NCBI GenBank assembly: GCA_963815535.1
Contig: CAWFGS010000003.1
Coordinates: 62,001 to 126,000 of the forward strand
From: CAWFGS01 sp963815535
GTDB taxonomy: Bacteria; Pseudomonadota; Alphaproteobacteria; Sphingomonadales; Sphingomonadaceae
Length of the DNA stretch: 64,000 nucleotides
Direction: 5' to 3'
Of the stretch, positions 14,611 through 24,356 are shown in pieces. The position numbers were made by a program, and so were the translations under genes. Each line of letters starts with the position of its first letter. Position 1 is the first letter of the stretch. The notes under the pieces were generated by a model. That model did no database searches and was not told where the DNA came from. It worked only from the letters and a program-made list of their open reading frames with translations.

Positions 14611-15051
14611 TCAGCCGGAAACGGCCTGACGACGCAGGTTGCGGGCCTTGGTCAGAATGATGTCTTCCAGCTTCTGCACGGTGGCCGCCTGAACCGGCGC
14701 ATCGACCCAGCCGCCGCCCTGCGCGACCTGACGGCTGGCGGCAACGCGCAAGGCGTCGGCGCGCAGATCCTGATCCAGAATGGTGACGGTCATTTTCACC
14801 CGTTCCCCCGGATTGCCGGGATTGGCGTACCAGTCGGTCACGATTACGCCGCCGGTGCTGTCCGCCTGCAACAGCGGCGCGAAAGACACCGCTTCCAACG
14901 AAGCGCGCCAGAGGTAGGAATTGACCCCGATCGCATTCACCTGCGCCGCCGCCATGTCCGAATCCGGGCGGCTCTGCCCGGCGCACGCCCCCAGCAGGCC
15001 GATGGCAACAGGCGCGGCAATGGCGAATGCGAGACGGGTTGAAAATGCCAT
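14611..15051 (-). CDS. DUF3576 lipoprotein
   Basis: A 146-aa exported protein: the N-terminal hydrophobic segment ends in LLGACAG, a lipobox with Cys at about residue 23. The mature part matches the DUF3576 pattern seen next to leuS in many alphaproteobacteria (VNSYLWRASLEAVSF, GVIVTDWYANPG, ERVKMTVTILDQDLRADALRV). Function is unknown; an envelope role is likely from the lipobox. An AAGGA lies about 12 nt upstream of the ATG at 15051. Confidence 0.85.
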   Translation of the reverse strand: MAFSTRLAFAIAAPVAIGLLGACAGQSRPDSDMAAAQVNAIGVNSYLWRASLEAVSFAPLLQADSTGGVIVTDWYANPGNPGERVKMTVTILDQDLRADALRVAASRQVAQGGGWVDAPVQAATVQKLEDIILTKARNLRRQAVSG

Positions 15052-15455
15052 GATGGATGCTGTTCCTTGGGAGAGTTGGGCCTTGGATAGACTGGGGCCG
15101 GAATAGAATGAGCGCCGCCGTAATGCTGTGGGGCAGCTTTACCCGTGCGTTCCGATGGCGGCAAGAGGGGGCTTGGCCGGTGAACGGCGGCTTAATTCGC
15201 GCACACCGTTTTGCCGTTTGCGGCGTGGCGACTGTGGGAACGGGGCAACAGTCCATCCGCAATCGGCACGGGCGGGCGGGCGCGTGGTGTCGCAGCTTCG
15301 ATTGCGGACGTATGTATTGGATCAACCTGTAACCGGAGTCGTTCGGCCCGCGAACAGGTATGATGTCAGGCACCATTCACGCAGATGCGCGTATCGGTAT
15401 TGTTGAATTTGAGGCGCGCCTGTTCGGTGCGGCCATTTGGGGAAAAGCGAAACTC
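15052..15455. other. Divergent intergenic region without a supported gene
   Basis: About 400 nt between the DUF3576 gene (minus) and the exported-protein gene (plus). Short open frames here have no signal peptide, motif or ribosome-binding site I can support. It must hold the promoters of the two divergent genes, but I found no clear -35/-10 pair. Confidence 0.5.
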
Positions 15456-16254
15456 ATGTCCGTTGCCCGTTCCTTGACACGCAAGCGCAGGATCATTCCC
15501 GCCGCTTTCGTCATGGCGGGCATGGCATTGGGCGCGCCGCATGTCGGTTTCGCTTTGCCCGGTGCAGCGGATATCGCGCGCGGGGCGAACGGTATCGACT
15601 GGCGACGATACGGGCGCGTTCCGTCTGTTCACGCCGGCAACCGTGGATCCGCAACTGGCCTTGCGCGTATCGCGTTCGCTGGGATCGCAGGGAATGCGCT
15701 TCACGCCGGTCGTCACCGAACGGCAGGCGGATAAACGCACCGTGACCGTGGCGGTGCGAGTCGATGATGCGACGGCGCGGGCCATTTCGGTGCGATCCGC
15801 GATCGACAACGCCGCGCCCGTTTCAGCACGCTCGGTCGCCGCGTCGCGCAACGTGCCGCTGGCCGCCACGAAATTCGATCTCGGCATTGCGCGCGGGTAT
15901 CAGGGTTTTGCGAAAAAGGTGACTTTGCCCAGCAGCGTGAAACGGCTGGACATGCCCGATCTGGCGCAGTTCGATATCGCCGGGAAATCGGATAAGGATG
16001 CCGACAGCAAACCCTCCCGGTTCCAGCCGCGCGTCGCCATCGAATCGCCCAAGATACGCCCTGGACGCGGTGCGGGCAGCTTGCTGGGTCTGGGCGAACA
16101 GACCGTCGATGTCAGCGGCGCTTATCGCGTGACTCGCAATCTGGACGTCACCGCAGGGGTACGGCTATCGCAGGATCGCGATCGCATCGCCCCGCTGACG
16201 GATGCGGAGGCCGACAGCCAGGCGGTCTATGTGGGGACGCAGTTCCGTTTCTGA
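15456..16254 (+). pseudogene. Exported, probably outer-membrane beta-barrel-type protein; frameshifted
   Basis: ATG at 15456 begins MSVARSLTRKRRIIPAAFVM, a signal peptide cleaved near GFALPGAA. The next coding stretch, TVSTGDDTGAFRLFTPA, is in another frame, so one base is lost or gained near 15580-15600. From there the frame runs to 16254. The C-terminal part looks like paired beta strands: QTVDVSGAYRVTRNLDVTAG, then a strand ending in GTQFRF with a terminal Phe, the usual signature of an outer-membrane barrel. Repaired length is about 265 aa. I do not recognise a named family. Confidence 0.65.
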
Positions 16255-16540
16255 CGCGCATCGTTCGTCGGAACGCGGTTCGAACACATTCTACCACCCA
16301 CCGGTCAAACGCTCCGTCGAAATCGCCGGACACAAAACGTCCATCAGCCTCGAACCCGTTTTCTGGGAAATGCTGCGCGATGCCGCTGCGGAAGAGGGTG
16401 TGCCGCTGAACGCCTTAGTCGCGCGTATCGATGCGGAACGGATTGCGGTCGCAACCCCGCCGGGGCTGGCAGGCGCGGTTCGCCTGTGGCTGGTCGCGCG
16501 GCGGCGCAGTGGCGCACACCAAAACGGGCGGCCCGCATGA
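16229..16540 (+). CDS. Ribbon-helix-helix domain protein
   Basis: The segment VKRSVEIAGHKTSISLEPVF followed by WEMLRDAAAEEGVPLNALVA matches the short ribbon-helix-helix family (RHH_4 type) with its conserved KRS-G-TS start and aromatic FW. It is probably a small DNA-binding regulator. The start is unclear: no ATG, GTG or TTG lies just before HPPVKRS, and the nearest in-frame ATG (16229) overlaps the upstream gene by 26 nt. Another lost base near 16285 is possible. The conserved domain lies at about 16297-16510. Confidence 0.7.
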   Translation: MWGRSSVSDAHRSSERGSNTFYHPPVKRSVEIAGHKTSISLEPVFWEMLRDAAAEEGVPLNALVARIDAERIAVATPPGLAGAVRLWLVARRRSGAHQNGRPA

Positions 16541-16578
16541 TGCGAACCGCCCGTGCATATTCGATCCCTGTAGATCGA

Positions 16579-16812
16579 TCAGTTCGGTTTGGCCGTCGTC
16601 CCGGCAATCGATCCGGTCTTGCCCGGCGCCGCACCGGTGGTGTCGGCCGCCGCCTTGCCGGTCACCGATCGATCCAGCGTCTTGGTCGGCGATGCGCCCG
16701 TGCCGCCATTGTTCATATATTTGTCGAGCGTGCCGTCTTCCTTGGCTTTCTCGTACTGTTTGTAGCCGAAATATCCCAGCGCGCCGAGAGCGGCCATCTT
16801 GATAATACCCAT
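16579..16812 (-). CDS. Small conserved-looking protein, 77 aa, unknown function
   Basis: The protein starts MGIIKMAALGALGYFGYKQY, a hydrophobic N-terminal helix followed by a charged stretch (EKAKEDG). The tail is Gly/Thr/Ala-rich. The upstream AAAAGGAGACACG contains a strong ribosome-binding site (AAGGAGA), which supports the ATG at 16812. It may be membrane-associated. No named family recognised. Confidence 0.65.
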   Translation of the reverse strand: MGIIKMAALGALGYFGYKQYEKAKEDGTLDKYMNNGGTGASPTKTLDRSVTGKAAADTTGAAPGKTGSIAGTTAKPN

Positions 16813-16866
16813 ATCGTGTCTCCTTTTGCCTAACCAACCCGCGATGGGGGCAAAAGGTCCGCGAAA

Positions 16867-16908
16867 AGGGTCAACGCATGGTCAGTTAGGGTCAACGCAT
16901 GGTCAATT
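16867..16908. repeat. Tandem 21-bp direct repeat, two copies
   Basis: 16867-16887 and 16888-16908 are adjacent copies of AGGGTCAACGCATGGTCA plus GTT or ATT, with 20 of 21 bases identical. They lie between the 77-aa gene and the 3' end of murA, immediately upstream of the small gene on the minus strand. This could be replication slippage or a doubled binding site. Confidence 0.7.
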
Positions 16909-16924
16909 GGGGGGCAATTTAGAA

Positions 16925-18208
16925 TCAATCGTCGCCGACACGTTCGATCTGCGCGCCGACCAGCGCCAGTTTTTCCTCCAGCCGCTCATACCCGCGATCG
17001 AGGTGGTAAATTCGCCGCACCGTCGTCTCTCCTTCCGCCGCCAGCGCGGCGATGATCAAGCTCATCGATGCGCGCAGATCGGTCGCCATCACTTCCGCAC
17101 CGGTCATGGCATCGACGCCGTGGACCACCGCCGTGCGCCCTTCAGTTTCGATATGAGCGCCCATCCGCGCCAGTTCCGGTACGTGCATATAACGGTTTTC
17201 GAAAATCGTTTCCTTCAGCACGCTGGTCCCTTCCGCCCGGCACAACAGCGCCATCAATTGCGCCTGCATATCGGTGGCAAGGCCGGGATAGGGCGCGGTG
17301 GTCAGATTGGTTCCACGCAACGGCCCGTCGCTCGACACGTAAATGCCGTGCTTGTCGGCTTCCACCTGCACCCCGATATTCCGCAAGGCGTGCAATGTCG
17401 CCGCCATCTCGTCGGCCCGCGCCCCTTCCAGCCTGACGCTGCCGCCGGTAATCGCGGCGGCGCAGGCGTAGGAACCGGCCTCGATCCGGTCCGGCATCAC
17501 CTTGTACGTTGCGCCGTGCAAGCGGCGCACACCGTGGATGGTCAGATCGGATGTGCCGACGCCTTCCATCTCTGCGCCCATATCGATCAGCAGATTGCAC
17601 AAATCGACGATTTCCGGCTCGCGCGCGGCGTTGCTCAACCGCGACGTACCATTGGCGAGAACGGCGGTCATGACCGCGTTTTCCGTCGCGCCGACCGATA
17701 CGACCGGGAAGGCGAAATCGCCGCCGGGCAAGCCACCATCGGGGGCATGGGCGCGAACGTAGCCCGCCGCGAGTTCGATCTCGCCACCGATCGCCTCGAT
17801 CGCTTTCAGATGCAGATCGATCGGGCGGTTACCGATGGCGCAGCCACCGGGCAGCGACACCGTCGCTTCCCCCGCACGCGCCAGCATCGGGCCGAGCACG
17901 AGGATGGACGCGCGCATTTTCCGCACCAGATCGTAGGGGGCGACCGTGTTGGTGATACGCGGCGTTTCCATCGTAACGACGCGGCCGAAATCTTCCGCCC
18001 GCTGCCCCTTGATCGTATGGCTGACGCCGAATTGCGTCATCAGATGCTGAAATCCATCGATATCGGCCAGGCGCGGCAAATTGCGGAGAGTCAGCGGCTC
18101 TTCGGTCAAAAGAGCGCACGGGATCAACGTCAACGCAGAGTTTTTCGCGCCGGAAATGGGGATCGTGCCCGACAGGCGATTGCCGCCCGTGATAAGTAGT
18201 TTGTCCAT
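16925..18208 (-). CDS. murA: UDP-N-acetylglucosamine 1-carboxyvinyltransferase
   Basis: First committed step of peptidoglycan synthesis: transfers enolpyruvate from PEP to UDP-GlcNAc. The protein is 427 aa. The fosfomycin-target cysteine is Cys123 in [14 protein letters not shown]. The N-terminus [20 protein letters not shown] is conserved and fixes the start at 18208, although the frame is open further upstream. The two-domain repeat and the [16 protein letters not shown] segment near the C-terminus are typical. The acyl-CoA ligase lies upstream on the same strand. Confidence 0.96.
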   Translation of the reverse strand: MDKLLITGGNRLSGTIPISGAKNSALTLIPCALLTEEPLTLRNLPRLADIDGFQHLMTQFGVSHTIKGQRAEDFGRVVTMETPRITNTVAPYDLVRKMRASILVLGPMLARAGEATVSLPGGCAIGNRPIDLHLKAIEAIGGEIELAAGYVRAHAPDGGLPGGDFAFPVVSVGATENAVMTAVLANGTSRLSNAAREPEIVDLCNLLIDMGAEMEGVGTSDLTIHGVRRLHGATYKVMPDRIEAGSYACAAAITGGSVRLEGARADEMAATLHALRNIGVQVEADKHGIYVSSDGPLRGTNLTTAPYPGLATDMQAQLMALLCRAEGTSVLKETIFENRYMHVPELARMGAHIETEGRTAVVHGVDAMTGAEVMATDLRASMSLIIAALAAEGETTVRRIYHLDRGYERLEEKLALVGAQIERVGDD

Positions 18209-18269
18209 CGGGATCGTGTAACGCGATTTGGGCGCGGGGCAAGTATGCCGGGATCGCGCCCGCTTGGGC

Positions 18270-19817
18270 TCAGGCCGAACCGTGCATCGCGGCGGCGAAT
18301 TCATCCTTCAATTTGCGCTTGTACAATTTGCCGTTCGCTTCGCGCGGCAATTCGCTGCGAAAATCATACATTCGCGGCAATTTCATGCGCGACAACCTGG
18401 TTTCAAGAAATGCAGCAAGCTCCGCTTCCAGCGCGGCGGGCGGGGCGTCCGCTTCGGCCGGCTGCACCACCGCGACCACCTGCTCCCCCATTTCGTCATG
18501 CGGCGCGCCGATGACGGCGGCATCGATCACCTTGGGATGGGTGACCAGCAGGTTCTCGATTTCCTGCGGATAGATGTTCACCCCGCCCGAAATGATCATA
18601 TTGGTGCGCCGGTCGGTCAGATACAGGAAGCCGTCCGCATCCAGCCGCCCGATATCGCCCAGCGTCGTCCACCCCGCCGGATGGGTCGCCTCCGCCGTTT
18701 TCGCGGCATCTTTGTGATAGGCGAAGGGATAGGGGCTTTCGAAGAAGATCGCGCCTTCTTCCCCCACCGGCAGTTCAGCGCCGTCGTCGTCGCAGATATG
18801 CACCGTGCCCAGCACCGCGCGGCCCACGCTGCCTTCATGCGTCAGCCAGTCCCCGCTGCCGATCATCGTCATGCCGTTGCCTTCGCTGCCGGCGTAATAT
18901 TCGAACAGGATCGGTCCCCACCATTCGATCATCGCGCGCTTCGTATCGGCGGGGCACGGCGCGGCGGCATGGATCGCGCATTTGTGGGTGGTGAGATCGT
19001 ATCGCTCGCGCGTTCGTGCGGGCAGTTTCAGCATGCGGACGAAATGCGTGGGCACCCATTGGCTGTCGGTAATGCCGTACTGTTCGATCGCGCCGAGTGC
19101 GTTTTCCGCATCGAATTTTTCCATCACCACCACGGTTCCGCCCAGACGGTGAATGGTGGAAGACCAGCCCAGCGGCGCGGCGTGATACAGGGGCGCCGGT
19201 GACAGATATTTGCATTCCGCCCCGCCGGCGATGCCGAACCCGCGCGCCAGCATCATCAGGGGAACCGCCGCCTCCACATCGGGATCTTCGGGCGGGGTCG
19301 GCAGGATGCCCTTGGGCCTTCCGGTCGTGCCGGAACTGTAGAGCATGACGCGCCCAGTGCTTTGATCGGCGATGGGGGATGCAGGATGCGCGGCGAACTG
19401 CGTTGCCGCATCGTCGGCGTCGCCCGTGCCGAAAACGGTTTGCGGCACGGCATCGTCATGCGCGGCCAATTGCGCCAGGCGATCGGCGAACTTGACGGTC
19501 GCGATCAGATGGCGGCTGTCGCTGTCGTCCAGAATATAGCCGATTTCATCCGCGTTGAGATGGGTGGAGATCGGGACCAGCACCGTGCCCGCGCGCTGGG
19601 ATGCCCAGAACAGCGCATGATAATGGATGGTGTTTTCCATCAGTACACCGAACGCGTCGCCCGCCCGCAGCCCTTGCGCGCGCAACCATTGCGCCATCCG
19701 GTTCGCCATGGCGTCCATCGCGCCATAGGTCAGCACTTCGCCGCTGCCCGCCATGATCACTGCCGGTCGATCGGGTGCGGTTCGCGCATGCGTTATCGGG
19801 TGCATTTTTTCCGTCAT
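18270..19817 (-). CDS. AMP-binding acyl-CoA synthetase (long/medium-chain ligase type)
   Basis: ANL-superfamily adenylate-forming enzyme, 515 aa. The ATP-binding A3 motif is [11 protein letters not shown] (about 160-170). The A5-like [12 protein letters not shown], the A7 [21 protein letters not shown] and the A8 hinge are present, with a C-terminal catalytic Lys in [13 protein letters not shown]. These motifs indicate a fatty-acyl or related carboxylic acid CoA ligase; the substrate cannot be read from sequence. It lies downstream of the M23 peptidase terminator and upstream of murA, and is probably transcribed alone. Confidence 0.9.
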   Translation of the reverse strand: MTEKMHPITHARTAPDRPAVIMAGSGEVLTYGAMDAMANRMAQWLRAQGLRAGDAFGVLMENTIHYHALFWASQRAGTVLVPISTHLNADEIGYILDDSDSRHLIATVKFADRLAQLAAHDDAVPQTVFGTGDADDAATQFAAHPASPIADQSTGRVMLYSSGTTGRPKGILPTPPEDPDVEAAVPLMMLARGFGIAGGAECKYLSPAPLYHAAPLGWSSTIHRLGGTVVVMEKFDAENALGAIEQYGITDSQWVPTHFVRMLKLPARTRERYDLTTHKCAIHAAAPCPADTKRAMIEWWGPILFEYYAGSEGNGMTMIGSGDWLTHEGSVGRAVLGTVHICDDDGAELPVGEEGAIFFESPYPFAYHKDAAKTAEATHPAGWTTLGDIGRLDADGFLYLTDRRTNMIISGGVNIYPQEIENLLVTHPKVIDAAVIGAPHDEMGEQVVAVVQPAEADAPPAALEAELAAFLETRLSRMKLPRMYDFRSELPREANGKLYKRKLKDEFAAAMHGSA

Positions 19818-19893
19818 GGGCCAGTCCTCTCCTCGCGCCCCGCTCTATGACGGGTGCGCTTTGGCAAGAGGGTATAGGCCAGCGCCCCGACCG

Positions 19894-19928
19894 CAAGAAA
19901 AAGGGACCGCGATCGCTCGCAGTCCCTT
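19894..19928 (-). terminator. Rho-independent terminator of the M23 peptidase gene
   Basis: On the minus strand a 12-bp stem with one G-T pair (19901-19928, arms AAGGGAC-type) and a 4-nt loop is followed by TTTTTCTT. It sits 31 nt past the stop of the peptidase gene at 19959. Confidence 0.75.
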
Positions 19929-19958
19929 CGTTCGTAACGAAATTCGTAAAAGTGGCGC

Positions 19959-20657
19959 TTATTCCGCGCCGCCTTTGCCGCCATCGCCCATTTTCAGGGC
20001 GAAGGCCTGCTGCGCGTCCGATTCCGCCATGTAGGGAATGGGATTGACCGCCTTGCCGTCCATGCGGACTTCGTAATGGAGGTGCGGGCCGGTGGAACGT
20101 CCGGTGGACCCGACATAACCGATAATGTCGCCCTTCTTCACCATCTGTCCGTTGGCAACGGCCAGTTTGGACATGTGGGCGTAACGGGTCTGCAGGGACG
20201 CACCATGTTCGATGCTGACATACAGGCCATAGCTGGAGAACCAGTCCGCCTTGCTGATACGGCCATCGGCGGTGGCGTAGATCGGCGTGCCGGTGGGGGC
20301 GGACAGATCGATACCCTTATGCGCGCGGCGACCGCCGGTAACGGGGTGGTTCCGCATGCCGAACCCGCTGGTCAGCTTGGAATCGGATAGCGGCATGCGC
20401 GATGGAATGGCGACACTGACCGCCGGAACGGGATTGGAATTGCCATCGTCCAGCGCTTCCCACTGGCCGAACAGAGCGCGGAACTGATCGTCACCGCCGC
20501 CCAATGGCGAAATGTTGCCATCGCGAACCGGGGCGGTGATGTCCGCAGCGGCGGCGCTGGAATTGGCCTGCGCCGGAACTGCGGAAACCGCCATAATGCC
20601 GACACCGAATGCGGCGATCAGAGCGTTGAAGCGATTTTTAAGGTTCGTTGCGATCAA
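19959..20657 (-). CDS. M23 family metallopeptidase (LytM domain), exported
   Basis: A 232-aa protein with a signal peptide ending near AVPAQANS (about 1-32). The LytM/LasA domain has the zinc ligands in GFGMRNHPVTGGRRAHKGID (first His and Asp) and in GPHLHYEVR (HxH). This class cleaves peptidoglycan cross-bridges or regulates amidases in the periplasm. The start is TTG at 20657, preceded by AAAAGGATG at good spacing; no in-frame ATG fits the signal peptide. A clear intrinsic terminator follows. Confidence 0.9.
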   Translation of the reverse strand: MIATNLKNRFNALIAAFGVGIMAVSAVPAQANSSAAAADITAPVRDGNISPLGGGDDQFRALFGQWEALDDGNSNPVPAVSVAIPSRMPLSDSKLTSGFGMRNHPVTGGRRAHKGIDLSAPTGTPIYATADGRISKADWFSSYGLYVSIEHGASLQTRYAHMSKLAVANGQMVKKGDIIGYVGSTGRSTGPHLHYEVRMDGKAVNPIPYMAESDAQQAFALKMGDGGKGGAE

Positions 20658-20996
20658 TGCTTCATCCTTTTATCGCGGCGCGTCCCCTCGCCGCTGTGCT
20701 TAAATCCGCATGCCCGGCGGCGTTGCGAAACTTTTTTCAAACTCGCGGGAACCCCCGTTCGCCTGGTGTGTTCCATTGTTACGCAGCCAAAAGTTTACGA
20801 GGCAATAGCGTTAACGCCGGGGAGCGATAAACCGCCCATCGCGCGCGTCGAACCGATTGCGTAGCCTCGGTTCCGATCTGAAATATCCCCGAAAACCCAA
20901 GGATTTGCGAGCTTTCGTGGTTCCGTTCATCGCTGTCGGCGAACCGTTCGGCAATGACCCGTCGCTGATTCTCGAACGCTGCTTCGCCGATCCCTC
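20658..20996. other. Intergenic region between bcp and the M23 peptidase gene
   Basis: 339 nt on the minus-strand path with no supported gene. It must carry the promoter of the peptidase gene. A perfect 10-bp palindrome, GCGTTAACGC, lies at 20808-20817 and could be a regulator site. I see no convincing sigma-70 hexamers. Confidence 0.4.
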
Positions 20997-21470
20997 TTAT
21001 TTCAGAGCGATTGCGGCTTCCAGCACTTCGCGGACATGGCCCTTCACCTTCACCTTGGGCCAGACCTGCGCGATCGTGCCATCGGCATTGACCAGCACCG
21101 TCGTACGGACCATTCCCATGTAGGTTTTGCCGAAAGTCTGTTTCTGCGTCCAAACCCCCAGCGCATCCGACAATCCATCCTCTGCGTGGTCCGTTGCCAG
21201 CGGGGTTTTCAGATCGTGTTTGGCGATGAAGTTCAGATGTTTACGCGCGGAATCCTTGCTGATGCCCAAGACCGCCGTATTCGCGGCGGCGAACTGGTCC
21301 ATCAATTGCGAAAAATCCTTCGCTTCCGTCGTGCAGCCGGGCGTGTTGTCCTTGGGGTAGAAGAACAGCACCAATTTGCGCCCTGCAAAGTCGGCGGGCG
21401 ACACCGTGCCGCCATCGGGAGTTTCCATTGCGATATCGGGGATCGCGACGCCCGTTTCCAACTTGTCCAT
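20997..21470 (-). CDS. bcp: Thioredoxin-dependent peroxiredoxin, Bcp/PrxQ type
   Basis: Reduces hydrogen peroxide and organic peroxides. The 157-aa protein has the peroxidatic cysteine Cys46 in the motif DNTPGCTTEAKDF. It is the only cysteine in the protein; the resolving Cys found five residues later in the E. coli enzyme is replaced, so this would be a 1-Cys form. The start lies 18 nt after the glnE stop, so the two are probably co-transcribed. Confidence 0.94.
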   Translation of the reverse strand: MDKLETGVAIPDIAMETPDGGTVSPADFAGRKLVLFFYPKDNTPGCTTEAKDFSQLMDQFAAANTAVLGISKDSARKHLNFIAKHDLKTPLATDHAEDGLSDALGVWTQKQTFGKTYMGMVRTTVLVNADGTIAQVWPKVKVKGHVREVLEAAIALK

Positions 21471-21488
21471 GATCCATACCCCATTCGT

Positions 21489-24227
21489 TCAATCCGGCGG
21501 TTCCAGCGCAGTGCCGAAAACATCGTGCCAGCATTGTGCCACAACCTCATGCGCTTTCGTAACCCCCGCCATCAGCGTATCGTAATCGGGCGCATGGCAA
21601 GCTGCCGCCAGGGCGCGGCGCGGTGCCGGCGGCGGGCGCGTGCATGCGGGGGCAAGCAGGCGTGCGGCGACCAGCATCCGGGTCAGCGCCGCTTCCGCCC
21701 CGGCCAGTGCGGGCGCGACATGGCCAGCCTCCACCAATGCCGCGATCGCCCGCGACAGATCGGGATCGAACGCGGTGCGGTGTCTTAGCTGGAGGAAATG
21801 GACCAGAAATTCCGCATCGATCAGCCCGCCGCGCGCCAGTTTCACATCCAGCGGCCCGCGCGGGGGTTTGTGCCGTGCCATATCGCCGCGCATCGCAATG
21901 ACGTCGCGGCGCAGCGTTTCGGGATCGCGCCGTTCCTGCAGCACGCGCGCGATTATGTCCGTCACTTGCTTTTGCGCCCCGTGCGAACCGGTGATCGGCC
22001 TGGCGCGAGTCAGCGCCATATGTTCCCACGTCCAGGCATCGCGCAGTTGATATCGGGCGAAGCTGTCCATGCTGACCGCGATCGGTCCCTGCGCGCCCTG
22101 CGGCCGCAGCCTGGTATCGACCTCGTATAACGGCCCGCGCGCGGTCGGCAGGGACAGCGCGCCGCCGATCCGCTGGGCCAGACGGTTGAAATACAATGTC
22201 GCGCCCAGCGGCCGCGCACCGTCCGACTGCGCGTCGAATGCACCTGTGAACAGATAAATTACATCGAGGTCGGAATCGTGCGTCAGCATTCCGCCACCCA
22301 GCCGCCCCAGACCCAGCATCAGCAATTCCCCGCCCGGCACGGTCCCATGCACCTCTGCAAACTGCGCGGTGGTCGCTTCGACTGCGGCGTGCATCGCCGC
22401 CTCCGCCGTGCGCGACAGGGCGGCGGCGATGGCAAGCGGATCGTGCGCGCCTTCGATCAGCTGGACGCCCAGGGCGAAGCGGGCTTCGCTCGTCACCGTC
22501 CTGATCCGGTCCAGCTGCCGTTCGTAATCGTCGCCGGTACGCTGCATGGCCGCGGCGATTTCCGCCACACTGCCAGGCAGGTCGAGCGCGGTGCGATCGA
22601 TCAGGCGGTCGAACAGCTGCGGCGTCTGCCCCAACTGATCGGCGAGCGGTCCCGCCAGCGTCAGAACGCGCACGAACTGATCGAGCAACGCCGGTCGCGC
22701 TTCCAGCAGACGGAACAGGTTTATCCCGCTCGACAAGCGCGCGACGAATGTTTCGAACCGATTGAGCGCGCGCGATGGGTTGGGGGCGGCGGAAAAAGCC
22801 TGCAGCAAAGGCATCGTGATCCGCCCGAAGGCTTCGCGCGCGGCATCCTGACGCAAGGCGGGGTAACGGCCATCGGTCCATGCCGCGATGCGGGCGGGCA
22901 CCCGATCGCCGGAATCGAAATTGAGGTCGGCAATACGATCCTGCAACGCCGAACCCTTTGGCGCGACCGGGGCGGGATCGTCGGCGATCAGACCATCGAA
23001 ATGCGCGGCCACCGTGCGGGTAATGCGCGTCAGTTCATCGATGAGAACCGCGCCATCTTCCAACCCGTCCAACCGGGCGACGGTATCGATCCCCTCTGCA
23101 TGGGGCGGCAGAACATGCGTCTGCTGATCGTCCACCATCTGCAGCCGATGTTCGATTTGCCGCAACCGATCGTAGCTTACGCCGAGCGTCTGCGCGGCGT
23201 CCGTCGTGACATGCCCCGCCGCCGCCAGCGCATCCAGCGCGGCGCGCGTTCCGCGCAGGCGCAGCGACGGGTCGCGGCCGCCGTGTATCAACTGGTGAGT
23301 CTGCGCGAAAAATTCGATTTCGCGAATGCCGCCCCGGCCCAGTTTCACATTGAACCCCGGCCCCGGTGCATCCGCCCCTTCGTGATGGGACCGGATACGC
23401 GCGGTCAGATTGCGAACTTCGTCGATGGCGCCGAAATCCAGGCTGCTGCGCCATACGAAAGGGCGGATGGCGTCCAGGAACCCCTTCCCCAACGCGATAT
23501 CACCACCTGCCGAACGCGCGCGGATGTAGGCGGCGCGTTCCCACGCCAGCGCGGATGATTCGTAATGGCTGAGCGCGCCAGCGACCGGAATGGCGAGCGG
23601 GCTGACTTCCGATGCCGGACGCAGCCGCAGATCGACCCGAAACACATATCCTTCCGCCGTATTGTGCGACAGCATCTGCACCAGTTCCCGCGCGTAACGC
23701 TGCGCCGCATCGGCGGGATCGTCGCGCGGTCGGCGGGGCAGCGTTTCGGGATCGAACAGCAGGATGGGGTCGATGTCGGAGCTGTAATTGAGTTCATGCG
23801 CGCCCTGTTTGCCCAGTGCCAGCGCCACCATTCCGGCAGGCGCGGCATCGGGCACGCGTTTCATGATGGCTGCACCGATCGCCCGATCCAGCGCGCGGTC
23901 GGCCAATTGGGAAAGTTCGTCCATCACATGAGCGAGATCGAACGCCCCGCCCAGATCGCCGATGCCCAAAGCCAGCGCCAGCCCCAACCGTTCCCGGCGA
24001 AGCGATATGCCGGTATCGTCCACTGTCCGCGCGCAGGTTTTGGCAAGCGCGACCGCCTCCGCCCCGCGCCCCTGTTCCAGCAATTCTGCAAGGTCGGGCC
24101 GCCGGTCCAGCGCGCGGGACAGGAACGGCGAATGCGCGCGCGCGCGGCGAAGGGCATCCGCCCAATCGTGATCCGTTGCCGAATTGCCGCCCGGTTCCAT
24201 CGCTCCCGTGTCCGTCGTTATTGCCAT
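21489..24227 (-). CDS. glnE: Bifunctional glutamine synthetase adenylyltransferase/adenylyl-removing enzyme
   Basis: Adds AMP to glutamine synthetase or removes it in response to PII and glutamine. About 912 aa. The N-terminal (deadenylylating) nucleotidyltransferase domain has GKQGAHELNYSSDIDPILLF; the C-terminal (adenylylating) domain has GLGRLGGGMLTHDSDLDVIY. Helical linker domains carry FNVKLGRGGIREIEFFAQ and LDVKLARGGLIDAEF. I chose the ATG at 24227 (MAITTDTG); 24200 (MEPGGNS) is an alternative. The frame stays open to 26090, but that part is antisense to the M28 peptidase and is not coding. bcp follows 18 nt downstream. Confidence 0.94.
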   Translation of the reverse strand: MAITTDTGAMEPGGNSATDHDWADALRRARAHSPFLSRALDRRPDLAELLEQGRGAEAVALAKTCARTVDDTGISLRRERLGLALALGIGDLGGAFDLAHVMDELSQLADRALDRAIGAAIMKRVPDAAPAGMVALALGKQGAHELNYSSDIDPILLFDPETLPRRPRDDPADAAQRYARELVQMLSHNTAEGYVFRVDLRLRPASEVSPLAIPVAGALSHYESSALAWERAAYIRARSAGGDIALGKGFLDAIRPFVWRSSLDFGAIDEVRNLTARIRSHHEGADAPGPGFNVKLGRGGIREIEFFAQTHQLIHGGRDPSLRLRGTRAALDALAAAGHVTTDAAQTLGVSYDRLRQIEHRLQMVDDQQTHVLPPHAEGIDTVARLDGLEDGAVLIDELTRITRTVAAHFDGLIADDPAPVAPKGSALQDRIADLNFDSGDRVPARIAAWTDGRYPALRQDAAREAFGRITMPLLQAFSAAPNPSRALNRFETFVARLSSGINLFRLLEARPALLDQFVRVLTLAGPLADQLGQTPQLFDRLIDRTALDLPGSVAEIAAAMQRTGDDYERQLDRIRTVTSEARFALGVQLIEGAHDPLAIAAALSRTAEAAMHAAVEATTAQFAEVHGTVPGGELLMLGLGRLGGGMLTHDSDLDVIYLFTGAFDAQSDGARPLGATLYFNRLAQRIGGALSLPTARGPLYEVDTRLRPQGAQGPIAVSMDSFARYQLRDAWTWEHMALTRARPITGSHGAQKQVTDIIARVLQERRDPETLRRDVIAMRGDMARHKPPRGPLDVKLARGGLIDAEFLVHFLQLRHRTAFDPDLSRAIAALVEAGHVAPALAGAEAALTRMLVAARLLAPACTRPPPAPRRALAAACHAPDYDTLMAGVTKAHEVVAQCWHDVFGTALEPPD

Positions 24228-24356
24228 CGCCCCCGCACTGCCCGCCCACCCCGGTTTAGGCAACACGCGCCGTTTGGTCACTGTTTCAGCCCGCTTGCGC
24301 CCGCCAGGTGGGTCTGCGAAGGAAAGCGCATGACATTCCCTTGCGAAAGACCATCC

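Noticed and set aside
10427..15042. Plus-strand open frames of about 650-670 codons across holA, lptE, leuS and the DUF3576 gene
   Set aside because: Antisense shadows; they run across several real genes and have no family resemblance.
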